Shown in pieces: positions 1 through 5,302 of a stretch of DNA of 5,746 nucleotides; the stretch's first letter is position 1; each line of letters starts with the position of its first letter. The stretch covers positions 1-5,746 of the forward strand of contig LCJJ01000029.1 in assembly GCA_000999175.1 (NCBI GenBank). The letters are read 5' to 3'. The translations under genes were made by a program, and so were the position numbers. The notes under the pieces are model-generated. The model saw only the letters and a list, made by a program, of their open reading frames with translations. It had not been told where the DNA came from and did not search any database. Origin of the DNA: Parcubacteria group bacterium GW2011_GWB1_44_7 (GTDB taxonomy: Bacteria > Patescibacteria > Paceibacteria > UBA9973 > DSPV01).

Positions 1-22
1 ATCCTCACACTAATTACCCAAT

Positions 23-28
23 ATTATA
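23..28 (-). promoter_or_regulatory. Possible -10 promoter element for a gene off the left edge
   Basis: On the minus strand this reads TATAAT, inside a stretch that is 15/16 identical to the one just upstream of the membrane-protein gene at 4874-5266 (compare 21-36 with 5271-5286). It would drive transcription leftwards out of the window, starting near position 16. No clear -35 box is visible. The same place carries a perfect 7-base inverted repeat (26-32 with 37-43, four-base loop), which could be an operator or chance in AT-rich DNA. Positions 1-111 otherwise hold no recognisable gene; a short coding-like fragment at 14-112 is described in the findings. Confidence 0.3.
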
Positions 29-111
29 TACAAAGATGTATATGAGAATCTTTACAAGAAGCACGAAGAACTCTCAAAAATGTTATCGGGATTAATTAAC
101 AGTCAGCGCTA

Positions 112-183
112 GCCCTCGTAGTTCAATGGACAGAACACAAGTTTCCGGAACTTGCGATAGGGGTCCGATTCCTCTCGAGGGCG
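112..183 (+). tRNA. tRNA-Arg, anticodon CCG
   Basis: A complete cloverleaf can be drawn. The acceptor stem is 112-118 with 176-182 (7 pairs), the D stem 121-124 with 133-136, the anticodon stem 138-142 with 150-154, and the T stem 159-163 with 171-175. The anticodon is CCG at 145-147 and reads the Arg codon CGG. The D loop carries GG followed by A, matching the A20 identity base of bacterial tRNA-Arg, and the discriminator is G183. No CCA is encoded: CAA follows the discriminator. The T loop (164-170) reads TCCGATT, so the nearly universal U55 is C. The gene lies 16 bases before the Nudix gene and may share its transcript. Confidence 0.95.
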
Positions 184-199
184 CAACTAAACGATTAAT

Positions 200-628
200 A
201 TGAAACGAGACTACGCTAATTATCAGGTTGCATTAAAACTTTTTTTGAAAAGGGGTAATAAGATTTTATTTCTAAAATTGCCTGAAAGTGGGTTATGGGA
301 TTTGCCGGGCGGCCGCATTGATAATGTTGAAACTCATACTCCATTAAGAAAAATTTTGGCTAGAGAAATTCGAGAAGAATTAGGCGTCAAGGTTAAATAT
401 GAGCTCGGCAAACCCCTATTCCAATTTAGAAGAAAGGCGTTATCTCGTAAGACTTATAATTTACTGACTGTATACGAAGGCAGATATTTATCGGGCGAAA
501 TTAAACTTTCTTCCGAGCATGCCAGCTACGAATGGATTAATCCCAAAGCGTATAAATTTAAAGAAAAGGATTTTATGAGCAAAGAGGAATATTTAGCTTT
601 TATAGAATATTTTTCAAAATACTATTAA
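200..628 (+). CDS. Nudix hydrolase
   Basis: This is a 142-residue single-domain Nudix protein. Such enzymes hydrolyse nucleoside diphosphates linked to another group, using Mg2+; the substrate here cannot be read from the sequence. The Nudix box runs from G38 to G62: G38, E44, then R55-E56, E59-E60 and G62, which supply the metal-binding glutamates. Ten residues separate E44 from R55 instead of the usual seven, giving a box three residues longer than the textbook motif, probably a subfamily loop because no catalytic residue is lost. LWDLPGGR just before it is typical, and the length is normal. The ATG at 200 is chosen because the conserved N-terminal strand starts soon after. No Shine-Dalgarno is visible between the tRNA end and the start. 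Only 9 bases separate it from the receiver gene, so the two are probably co-transcribed. Confidence 0.9.
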   Translation: MKRDYANYQVALKLFLKRGNKILFLKLPESGLWDLPGGRIDNVETHTPLRKILAREIREELGVKVKYELGKPLFQFRRKALSRKTYNLLTVYEGRYLSGEIKLSSEHASYEWINPKAYKFKEKDFMSKEEYLAFIEYFSKYY

Positions 629-637
629 AATTAAACT

Positions 638-1021
638 ATGCAAGTAAAATCCAAAATAATATTAGTTGACGATAGCGATCAAAAGCGCGCGACTTATTCG
701 GATAAGTTTAAATCCGAGGGATTTGAGGTGTTCGAGGCGGTAGACGGCAAAAAAGGTCTCGAGCTGATTAAAGAGAAAAAGCCCGATTTGATTTTTACGG
801 GAATTGATATGCCGGAGATGGACGGGTTCACTATGATCCGCGAGCTTAAAAAAGATCCCGAGCTCGCAAAAATCCCAATCATGATCAGCTCGCACTTGAA
901 CCGCGAGAAAGATCAGCTAACCGCAAAAGGGCTCGGCGTCCAGGAATTCATTTATTACGGTTTCGTCACAGTGAACGAAGTCGTCAAAAAAGCGAGAAAT
1001 CTTTTGGGGGAGAGAAAATAA
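638..1021 (+). CDS. Stand-alone receiver-like protein lacking the phosphorylation site (pseudo-receiver)
   Basis: The 127 residues form one CheY-like receiver domain with no output domain. Seen: beta-1 IILVDD with acidic D11-D12, a GFEVFEAVDGKKGLELI segment, and PDLIF followed by MPEMDG (58-63). The strand that should end in the phosphoacceptor aspartate has Gly55 instead (codon GGA, 800-802). The conserved beta-5 lysine-proline (KP) is Tyr107-Gly108. The hydroxyl residue after beta-4 is kept as Ser85. In active receivers the aspartate takes the phosphate and the lysine is needed for the switch, so this protein should not signal by phosphorylation; a constitutive binding or scaffold role is inferred. 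D57, two residues on, is unlikely to substitute because it falls past the strand end. There is no Shine-Dalgarno, and the gene sits 9 bases after the Nudix gene. No histidine kinase is in the window. Confidence 0.88.
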   Translation: MQVKSKIILVDDSDQKRATYSDKFKSEGFEVFEAVDGKKGLELIKEKKPDLIFTGIDMPEMDGFTMIRELKKDPELAKIPIMISSHLNREKDQLTAKGLGVQEFIYYGFVTVNEVVKKARNLLGERK

Positions 1022-1126
1022 TCCCGATGAAGCATAAGGTACAAAATAGGTTTTGCATGAAGAATTAAAAACTCTTCCGATGTTTGATGATTGCCGTGAA
1101 GTTGCGGATGTAAATTTGAAAGGTAT

Positions 1127-1927
1127 ATGAAATTGCAAATATTTGCCGATAAATTAAAGAAATCGCCAATAGCTTTATTAGTTGCGACGATATTATTTTT
1201 GTTTTCTACCTTTATTACTATTTCTCAAGGATTCACTGTTGTAAGAGATTATTATGTTTCAACAATAGGATATAAAAAAGAGCTATTAAAGCAAATTAGC
1301 GGTCTTAATGCAGGAGTTCATATTGACAATTTTAAAAATATTTTTGGGACACCTCTTTTTGTTAATGGCACTTTAATTAAAGAATATATTTTTGTAAACA
1401 ATTATTTTTATTTACAGGCAATTACAGATTCCAGCGGAACTATATTAGCTTATTCTATTACAATTAGAGAAAAGAATTTTAATCCCCAGATAGATCTCGG
1501 TCCTTATACATCCAACAATATTTCAAAAAAAATAATTTTAGGAGAAACAACTTATTTGGGATTAGCTGATTTTAGCGACCCAAATGAGATATTTTCTTAT
1601 GTTGGTGCCCATAATTATCATTATACAGAAGGTTATTATTTTGGAAACCCAGGAAAATATCAAACATTTTTTTTCAGCACAAATGAATCCGGATACAATA
1701 AAGAAGATCACACAGATTTATTGCCATTAAATTCAAATGATGCAACCATATCAAATTCTAAGATTAAGGAATTTAGAAGTGAAGAGACCATTAATACTTA
1801 TACCGTAACAGCCCCGTTAGTTGATAAAGAAGATTTAAACTTGAGAGGTTATATTTTTTATAATTATGATAACGATGATGGATTTTTACTCGGACCATCT
1901 TATAATCAAGTACGTGTTTTAGATTAG
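1127..1927 (+). CDS. Membrane-anchored protein resembling the ETEC_3214 domain family, function unknown
   Basis: The 266 residues start with a basic stretch and one hydrophobic segment at about 14-34, suggesting a single-pass anchor with the rest on one side of the membrane; no signal-peptidase or lipobox site stands out. The soluble part has a pattern I recall from proteins annotated ETEC_3214 domain-containing: SGLNAGVHIDNF (58-69), GTPLF (74-78), YFYLQAITDSSGTILAYS (93-110), and NYHYTEGYYFGNPGKYQT (163-180). The match is from memory and no biochemical role is known to me. About 60 C-terminal residues, acidic and Asn-rich, look variable. GAAAGG ends three bases before the ATG, a weak and close ribosome site. 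The gene is clearly more AT-rich than its neighbours: hand counts of two 60-base lines (1381-1440, 1561-1620) gave 27% and 33% GC. That suggests acquisition. The 105 bases before it show no convincing promoter. Confidence 0.8.
   Translation: MKLQIFADKLKKSPIALLVATILFLFSTFITISQGFTVVRDYYVSTIGYKKELLKQISGLNAGVHIDNFKNIFGTPLFVNGTLIKEYIFVNNYFYLQAITDSSGTILAYSITIREKNFNPQIDLGPYTSNNISKKIILGETTYLGLADFSDPNEIFSYVGAHNYHYTEGYYFGNPGKYQTFFFSTNESGYNKEDHTDLLPLNSNDATISNSKIKEFRSEETINTYTVTAPLVDKEDLNLRGYIFYNYDNDDGFLLGPSYNQVRVLD
1901..1906 (+). promoter_or_regulatory. Possible -10 element for tRNA-Pro
   Basis: A perfect TATAAT lies inside the last codons of the preceding gene, where it also encodes Tyr-Asn. Transcription from it would begin near 1913 and give the tRNA a 5' leader of about 25 bases. 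No good -35 box is found 16-18 bases upstream, and such hexamers arise easily in AT-rich coding DNA. Co-transcription with the upstream gene is an equal alternative. Confidence 0.25.
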
Positions 1928-1937
1928 GAATGATAAA

Positions 1938-2008
1938 CGGGCTGTAGTATAGAGGTAGTACACAAGGCTGGGGGTCTTGTAGCCGGGGTCCGATTCCCCG
2001 CAGCCCGA
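1938..2008 (+). tRNA. tRNA-Pro, anticodon GGG
   Basis: All four stems form: acceptor 1938-1944 with 2001-2007, D stem 1947-1950 with 1958-1961 (one G-U), anticodon stem 1963-1967 with 1975-1979 (one G-U), and T stem 1984-1988 with 1996-2000. The anticodon GGG (1970-1972) reads CCC and, by wobble, CCU. The first pair is C1-G72 with discriminator A73 (2008), the combination known as a bacterial prolyl-tRNA identity signal. CCA is not encoded; CAA follows. As in the tRNA-Arg gene, the T loop (1989-1995) is TCCGATT, with C in place of U55. It begins 10 bases after the stop of the preceding gene. Confidence 0.95.
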
Positions 2009-2041
2009 CAAGTAAAATTTTTAAATCCCAAATAGGGAAAT

Positions 2042-2074
2042 AAAAAAGCTGAGCACGTTTGTGGGTGCCCAGCC
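2042..2074 (-). terminator. Rho-independent terminator downstream of the 2121-2504 gene
   Basis: Read on the minus strand, GGCTGGGCA (2074-2066) pairs over nine positions, two of them G-U, with TGCTCAGCT (2055-2047). The loop is ten bases and the stem runs directly into a run of six T (2047-2042). It lies 47 bases past the stop codon of the leftward gene at 2121-2504 and would also protect the convergent tRNA-Pro gene from read-through. On the plus strand the hairpin lacks a T tract, so the polarity is clear. Confidence 0.7.
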
Positions 2075-2079
2075 TTTGC

Positions 2080-2101
2080 GTTCACAAAGTGAACAGTTTT
2101 T
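2080..2101 (+). terminator. Probable plus-strand terminator after tRNA-Pro
   Basis: GTTCAC (2080-2085) and GTGAAC (2089-2094) are perfect inverted repeats around a three-base AAA loop, followed after AG by five T (2097-2101). The stem is short for a strong terminator, but its place 72 bases after tRNA-Pro and its polarity fit the end of the rightward transcript. It overlaps nothing coding. An operator-like palindrome is the alternative. Confidence 0.45.
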
Positions 2102-2120
2102 GGCAACATTTGCAGAGTAG

Positions 2121-2504
2121 CTATCTCCCATAAATCTGCGTAAGGGAGATTAACCCTCTGCCAACCGGAGATACAGATCCGGTTTCTTTGATTTCCTCGG
2201 CGGGAGTCTGCGGGTATGCTTTTGCGATGGCGGTAAATTCCTTCCGAAGTTTCTTTACAAGTTCACCAGCTTCTCGTCCGCACTCTAGATAGAAATGTCT
2301 AACGCGATCGTGTGACAGGAGTGCACTCGGTGCGTAGTTGTTTTTCCAGTGATCATAGTAAATGCTTTTTACGACAAAACCCTGGAGGCCACGGTATGTC
2401 AACCAAATGTGATCCGGGGCGTGAACGTCAAACAACGATAGCAATAACTGCGGATCGAAACTCTGTCCTGGAACCGGCGTTACTAAAATCCACTCTTTGT
2501 TCAT
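2121..2504 (-). CDS. Hypothetical protein, 127 residues, not recognised
   Basis: I do not recognise this family. The protein has no transmembrane segment or signal peptide and looks like a small cytosolic domain. The first two thirds have a strand-like, aromatic-rich N-terminus (EWILVTPVPGQ; HIWLTYRGLQGFVVKSIYY) and then a helix-like, charged stretch (ECGREAGELVKKLRKEFTAIAKAY). The C-terminus (about 100-127) looks like a low-structure tail with GSVSPVGRGL. It has one cysteine. The ATG at 2504 is well fixed by a strong Shine-Dalgarno at 2513-2520. It has its own promoter-like sequence and its own terminator, so it is a self-contained unit rather than the tail of the AAA+ operon, 98 bases upstream. 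Its composition is richer in GC than the adjoining left half: a hand count of 2161-2220 gave 55%. A recent acquisition is possible. Confidence 0.75.
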   Translation of the reverse strand: MNKEWILVTPVPGQSFDPQLLLSLFDVHAPDHIWLTYRGLQGFVVKSIYYDHWKNNYAPSALLSHDRVRHFYLECGREAGELVKKLRKEFTAIAKAYPQTPAEEIKETGSVSPVGRGLISLTQIYGR

Positions 2505-2512
2505 GATGCCAA

Positions 2513-2520
2513 CCCTCCTT
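2513..2520 (-). promoter_or_regulatory. Strong Shine-Dalgarno site
   Basis: On the minus strand AAGGAGGG precedes the ATG at 2504 by eight bases, a near-ideal match and spacing. It fixes the start of the 127-residue protein. It is the only strong ribosome-binding site in the window; most other genes here have none or a weak one. Confidence 0.85.
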
Positions 2521-2536
2521 TATATTCTTTCAAGGA

Positions 2537-2566
2537 ATTGAAGCATGCCGGTAATAGCTGTGTCAA
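2537..2566 (-). promoter_or_regulatory. Putative sigma-70-type promoter for the 2121-2504 gene
   Basis: On the minus strand a perfect -35 box TTGACA (2566-2561) is followed after 18 bases by TTCAAT (2542-2537), a 4/6 match to the -10 consensus. Transcription would start near 2530, just ahead of the Shine-Dalgarno. The -35 box is convincing and the -10 is weak. Confidence 0.45.
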
Positions 2567-2602
2567 GTTTTGATTTTACTGCTTCCGACAAATTTTACCA
2601 TT

Positions 2603-4873
2603 TCACAAATTCGCGAGTTCTTGAGGGGAGATTTCAAATTCCCTCCCGTTTTTTATCTCGCCTTTAATTATTTTCTCTGAAATTATCTTTTCGATTTTAT
2701 CTTGTATGAATCTTTGCATTGGCCGCGCGCCCATAGCTGGATTGTACCCGCCCTTGGCGACCGCATCGGCGAGCGCGTCGTTTATTTTAAGAATATAGTT
2801 TTCGCGCTCTAGTCGTTGCTTTAATTTATTTAAGGAAATTTTTGCTATTTTATTCAAAACTTCCATCCCAAGCGGACGGAAAATTACGACCGAGTCGAAG
2901 CGGTTTAATAGCTCTGGACTGAAAATTTTCTCGCGCTGAATTTGTTCCAAATCAGACCCCGCATTGGATGTCGCGACGATGATCACATTCCGCATGTTTA
3001 TTTTCTTGCCCTGGAAGTCGGTAAAGAATCCTTCGTCCAAAACTTGAAGGAATAAATTCCTGACTTTCGGATTTGATTTCTCGAACTCATCGAGCAACAC
3101 AACCGCGTACGGTTGGGCCGATATTTTCGAGGCGAGCAAGCCCGGCTCATTTTTTTCAAAAGATCCGATCAAGCGGTCCATACTATCCTCGGCCTGGTAT
3201 TCGGACATGTCAAAACGGAGCATAGATTCCTCGCCTTCAAAATATATAAACGCTAAAGCTTTTGCAGTCTCCGTTTTTCCGACGCCAGTCGGACCAAGGA
3301 AAAGAAAGCTCGCGAGCGGCTTTGCCCTGCTTTCAATTCCGGCCCTCGCTCTTCTAACCGCGTTGGCGACGGCGTTTGTCGCTTCCGTTTGCCCGACAAC
3401 GCGTTCTGACAAGATATCCTCAAGGTTGAGAAGCTTTTCTTTTTCTCCTTCGGATATTTCTCCAAGAGGCATTTTCGTCTTTCTGCTGACGATATCCAAA
3501 ACAATCTCCGGGGGAATTATTTTCTGCCTTCTAGAAATCCCTTCGCTAAAGACGTCTTTAAGAAGTTCAACCGCCCGCTTGGGCATGGCTCCAAGAACCA
3601 AATTTTGCGCGGCAACTTCCGCGGTTTTTTCGAGCGCTGGGTACGAGATCATTACTTTGCCCATAAGCGATTTTTCAATCGCCACTGCTTCATTTTCTAA
3701 AATTTCAATTACGTATTCCGGGCTTGGCTCTTCAAGATCGATCCTTTCAAAAAATTTCATAAAAGCCTGATTTGATTCGAGTATTTTTCGGGCGCTTGTC
3801 TTGTCCGCGAGCGCTATTATGTGAATTGATGGATTCGCGAGATATGGGGACAAAAGTTCAAGAGCGTTTATTCCTGTATTTGAAAGCGATTCCACAAATT
3901 CCGGAAAATTATCGATTGCGAGAATTATATTTCCAGCATGCGCTGTTTCATTCAACAGTTTTATAATTATTGCCTCCGCATCCCCCTTAGTTTTTCCCGA
4001 TGCAATTATTGATTCCGCGTAAAGCTTGAAAACTTGCTTATATTCAAGGCTGGGGAAAATTTTACCTTCGTAGATTGCCCTCGTGAGGCCTAGAAGGAGA
4101 GTGTGTTTCCCGACGCCGGCATCCCCGACAATCAAGACATTCGCCCCAGCGCTTTTGAGCAAGGCTTTCTCGATTAATTCCATTTCGCGATCTTTGCCTA
4201 TTATTTCTTCTTTTAAGGCCTCGGCTTGCGGGGCAAGGTCATACGCGAATTTTTCAAGAAAATACGTCTCCCCGTACGCGAAATTTTTTCCTAATCCCTG
4301 AAGTCGAGCTAAGTGTTCCCGCCTCCACCATCTTCGGGAGAACATTTCGCCAGCCACTTCTCGTTCCGCCCAATAGGCAGCTTTCTGAACGCTCGATATC
4401 TTGATATTTCTATCTATAATTGCGTTTTTTAGATTCGTTTTTTCAAAAATGGAAGCAGCAATATCCGTAAAGGAACCCCCTCCGGGATTTTCTGGAGCGA
4501 TTTCAGATAGGCTTGATTCCTCTATCCCAAGGCGGGCAACAAATTTATGCCAAGCGGGGTTTTGGAGAAAATCTAAGGCGGCAAGATAACCATTGACGTC
4601 ACTCGTTTTTGAATTGAAAAAAGAATCTAGGGCTAAGATGAGAAGGCGGCATGACGCGAATATGTATAATAAGCCTAGCCAGAAATTTGAAGAAGGAAAA
4701 GCAAATGCGTATTCCTGTAGCGCCGCGCTTCCTTCAAATTTTAGAATCGCAGTATAGGTTATCGGCATGAGAAATACTAAAATCCCAATATCAAAAATCA
4801 TTCCCAATCCGTGCCTCGCGCGAGACGGGAAGATATTCTCTAATGCGATGACTCCAGCGAATTTATTTTTCAT
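2603..4873 (-). CDS. Membrane-anchored Clp-family (ClpB/ClpC-like) double AAA+ ATPase
   Basis: 756 residues. Two transmembrane segments lie at about 25-46 and 64-84; a helical region of about 88-215 with RRWWRREHL and GLGKNFAYGET follows, then D1 (about 222-445) and D2 (about 485-752). D1 is degenerate: Walker A is GDAGVGKHT (250-258, His257 for Thr/Ser), Walker B ends D321-N322 so the catalytic Glu is gone, the arginine-finger pair is K373-F374, and the pore tyrosine is T295. D2 keeps every ATPase motif: Walker A GPTGVGKTE (527-535), Walker B D595-E596, sensor-1 N637, arginine finger R658, and sensor-2 GARP (715-718). Its GYVG-type pore loop is missing (about 570-590). I see no M-domain and no ClpP-docking IGF/LGF loop. 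The likely role is ATP-driven remodelling of membrane or envelope proteins (inference). The start follows directly on the upstream stop (TAG-ATG) without a Shine-Dalgarno, pointing to translational coupling with the membrane protein. Confidence 0.93.
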   Translation of the reverse strand: MKNKFAGVIALENIFPSRARHGLGMIFDIGILVFLMPITYTAILKFEGSAALQEYAFAFPSSNFWLGLLYIFASCRLLILALDSFFNSKTSDVNGYLAALDFLQNPAWHKFVARLGIEESSLSEIAPENPGGGSFTDIAASIFEKTNLKNAIIDRNIKISSVQKAAYWAEREVAGEMFSRRWWRREHLARLQGLGKNFAYGETYFLEKFAYDLAPQAEALKEEIIGKDREMELIEKALLKSAGANVLIVGDAGVGKHTLLLGLTRAIYEGKIFPSLEYKQVFKLYAESIIASGKTKGDAEAIIIKLLNETAHAGNIILAIDNFPEFVESLSNTGINALELLSPYLANPSIHIIALADKTSARKILESNQAFMKFFERIDLEEPSPEYVIEILENEAVAIEKSLMGKVMISYPALEKTAEVAAQNLVLGAMPKRAVELLKDVFSEGISRRQKIIPPEIVLDIVSRKTKMPLGEISEGEKEKLLNLEDILSERVVGQTEATNAVANAVRRARAGIESRAKPLASFLFLGPTGVGKTETAKALAFIYFEGEESMLRFDMSEYQAEDSMDRLIGSFEKNEPGLLASKISAQPYAVVLLDEFEKSNPKVRNLFLQVLDEGFFTDFQGKKINMRNVIIVATSNAGSDLEQIQREKIFSPELLNRFDSVVIFRPLGMEVLNKIAKISLNKLKQRLERENYILKINDALADAVAKGGYNPAMGARPMQRFIQDKIEKIISEKIIKGEIKNGREFEISPQELANL

Positions 4874-5266
4874 CTATAAGAGGAGAAGAGTAAGACCGCC
4901 GATAAATAAAATAGGAATTAGCGCCGGGAAGGCGAGCCAGGCGGCAAAAGAAATTATAAATAAAGCGGCTAGAAATATTTCCGATAAAAGGCCGGATATA
5001 ATTAAAGCGGAGCGCAGGAGAACGCCGACAATCCTGGAAATTAGGTTTACGACAAGAGATTCAAAAAGTGCTTGTGGATTAAAACCGTCACTACGGTACC
5101 TTTCCTCAAGCCGCCATACGGGGGAGATGAGAGTGCGCGAAAGGATGCCGATTGAAAAAAAATGATAAAAAAACCAGACGAGATTTCTAAATAGTCCAAT
5201 CATTTCCGAAATCGCCCGGCTATAGTGCCAGCCAATATACTCAAAAAAAAGAACCGCCATCCCCAT
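4874..5266 (-). CDS. Small multi-pass membrane protein paired with the AAA+ ATPase
   Basis: A 130-residue, very hydrophobic protein. After a short amphipathic start, hydrophobic stretches lie at about 22-47, 71-98 and 98-128, the last ending in LTLLLL at the C-terminus. Between the first two is a polar, conserved-looking loop, SPVWRLEERYRSDGFNPQALFESLVVNL (about 48-74 region). I recall similar proteins (WFFYHFFSI, RTLxSPW-RLxERY patterns) directly upstream of membrane Clp ATPases in Candidate Phyla Radiation genomes, but know no experimental function. Its TAG stop abuts the AAA+ ATG with no base between, so the two are surely co-expressed and probably form a complex; it may be the membrane partner or substrate port. 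ATG 5266 is used; a second ATG two codons on is possible. A TATAAT lies seven bases upstream, which would make the mRNA nearly leaderless; no Shine-Dalgarno is present. Confidence 0.85.
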   Translation of the reverse strand: MGMAVLFFEYIGWHYSRAISEMIGLFRNLVWFFYHFFSIGILSRTLISPVWRLEERYRSDGFNPQALFESLVVNLISRIVGVLLRSALIISGLLSEIFLAALFIISFAAWLAFPALIPILFIGGLTLLLL

Positions 5267-5272
5267 CTACAT

Positions 5273-5278
5273 ATTATA
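5273..5278 (-). promoter_or_regulatory. -10 promoter element for the membrane protein-AAA+ operon
   Basis: The minus strand reads TATAAT within GTATATAATATG, between tRNA-Lys and the membrane-protein gene. With usual spacing, transcription would start at or next to the A of ATG 5266, giving a leaderless message, which agrees with the absence of a Shine-Dalgarno. No -35 match is evident around 5296-5301. The alternative is read-through from tRNA-Lys, 36 bases upstream on the same strand. Confidence 0.5.
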
Positions 5279-5302
5279 TACGAAGAGGGGAAATATTGTT
5301 TG

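Noticed and set aside
662..895. Leftward open frames inside the receiver gene
   Set aside because: They lie opposite a gene with clear receiver-domain motifs and encode nothing recognisable.
917..1138. Leftward open frame across the 1022-1126 gap
   Set aside because: It overlaps the end of the receiver gene and the start of the next gene, has no recognisable motif and no ribosome site; the gap itself shows only weak promoter-like words.
1924..2109. Leftward open frame over tRNA-Pro and the terminators
   Set aside because: It is an accident of tRNA and hairpin sequence; the tRNA cloverleaf explains this stretch.
2312..2506. Rightward open frame opposite the 127-residue orphan gene
   Set aside because: The leftward frame has a strong Shine-Dalgarno, a promoter-like sequence and a terminator; the rightward one has none.
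3104..3175. Frameshift as an explanation for the missing D2 pore loop
   Set aside because: The frame is continuous and motifs on both sides (DRLIG before, VVLLDE after) are in register, so the change is a real substitution and shortening.
3207..3770. Long rightward frame (187 residues) inside the AAA+ gene
   Set aside because: It mirrors conserved D2 coding sequence and has low-complexity Ser/Ala-rich content typical of an antisense shadow.
4767..5165. Rightward frame of 132 residues, basic
   Set aside because: It is the complement of the hydrophobic membrane protein and the start of the AAA+ gene, which explains its arginine- and lysine-rich composition.
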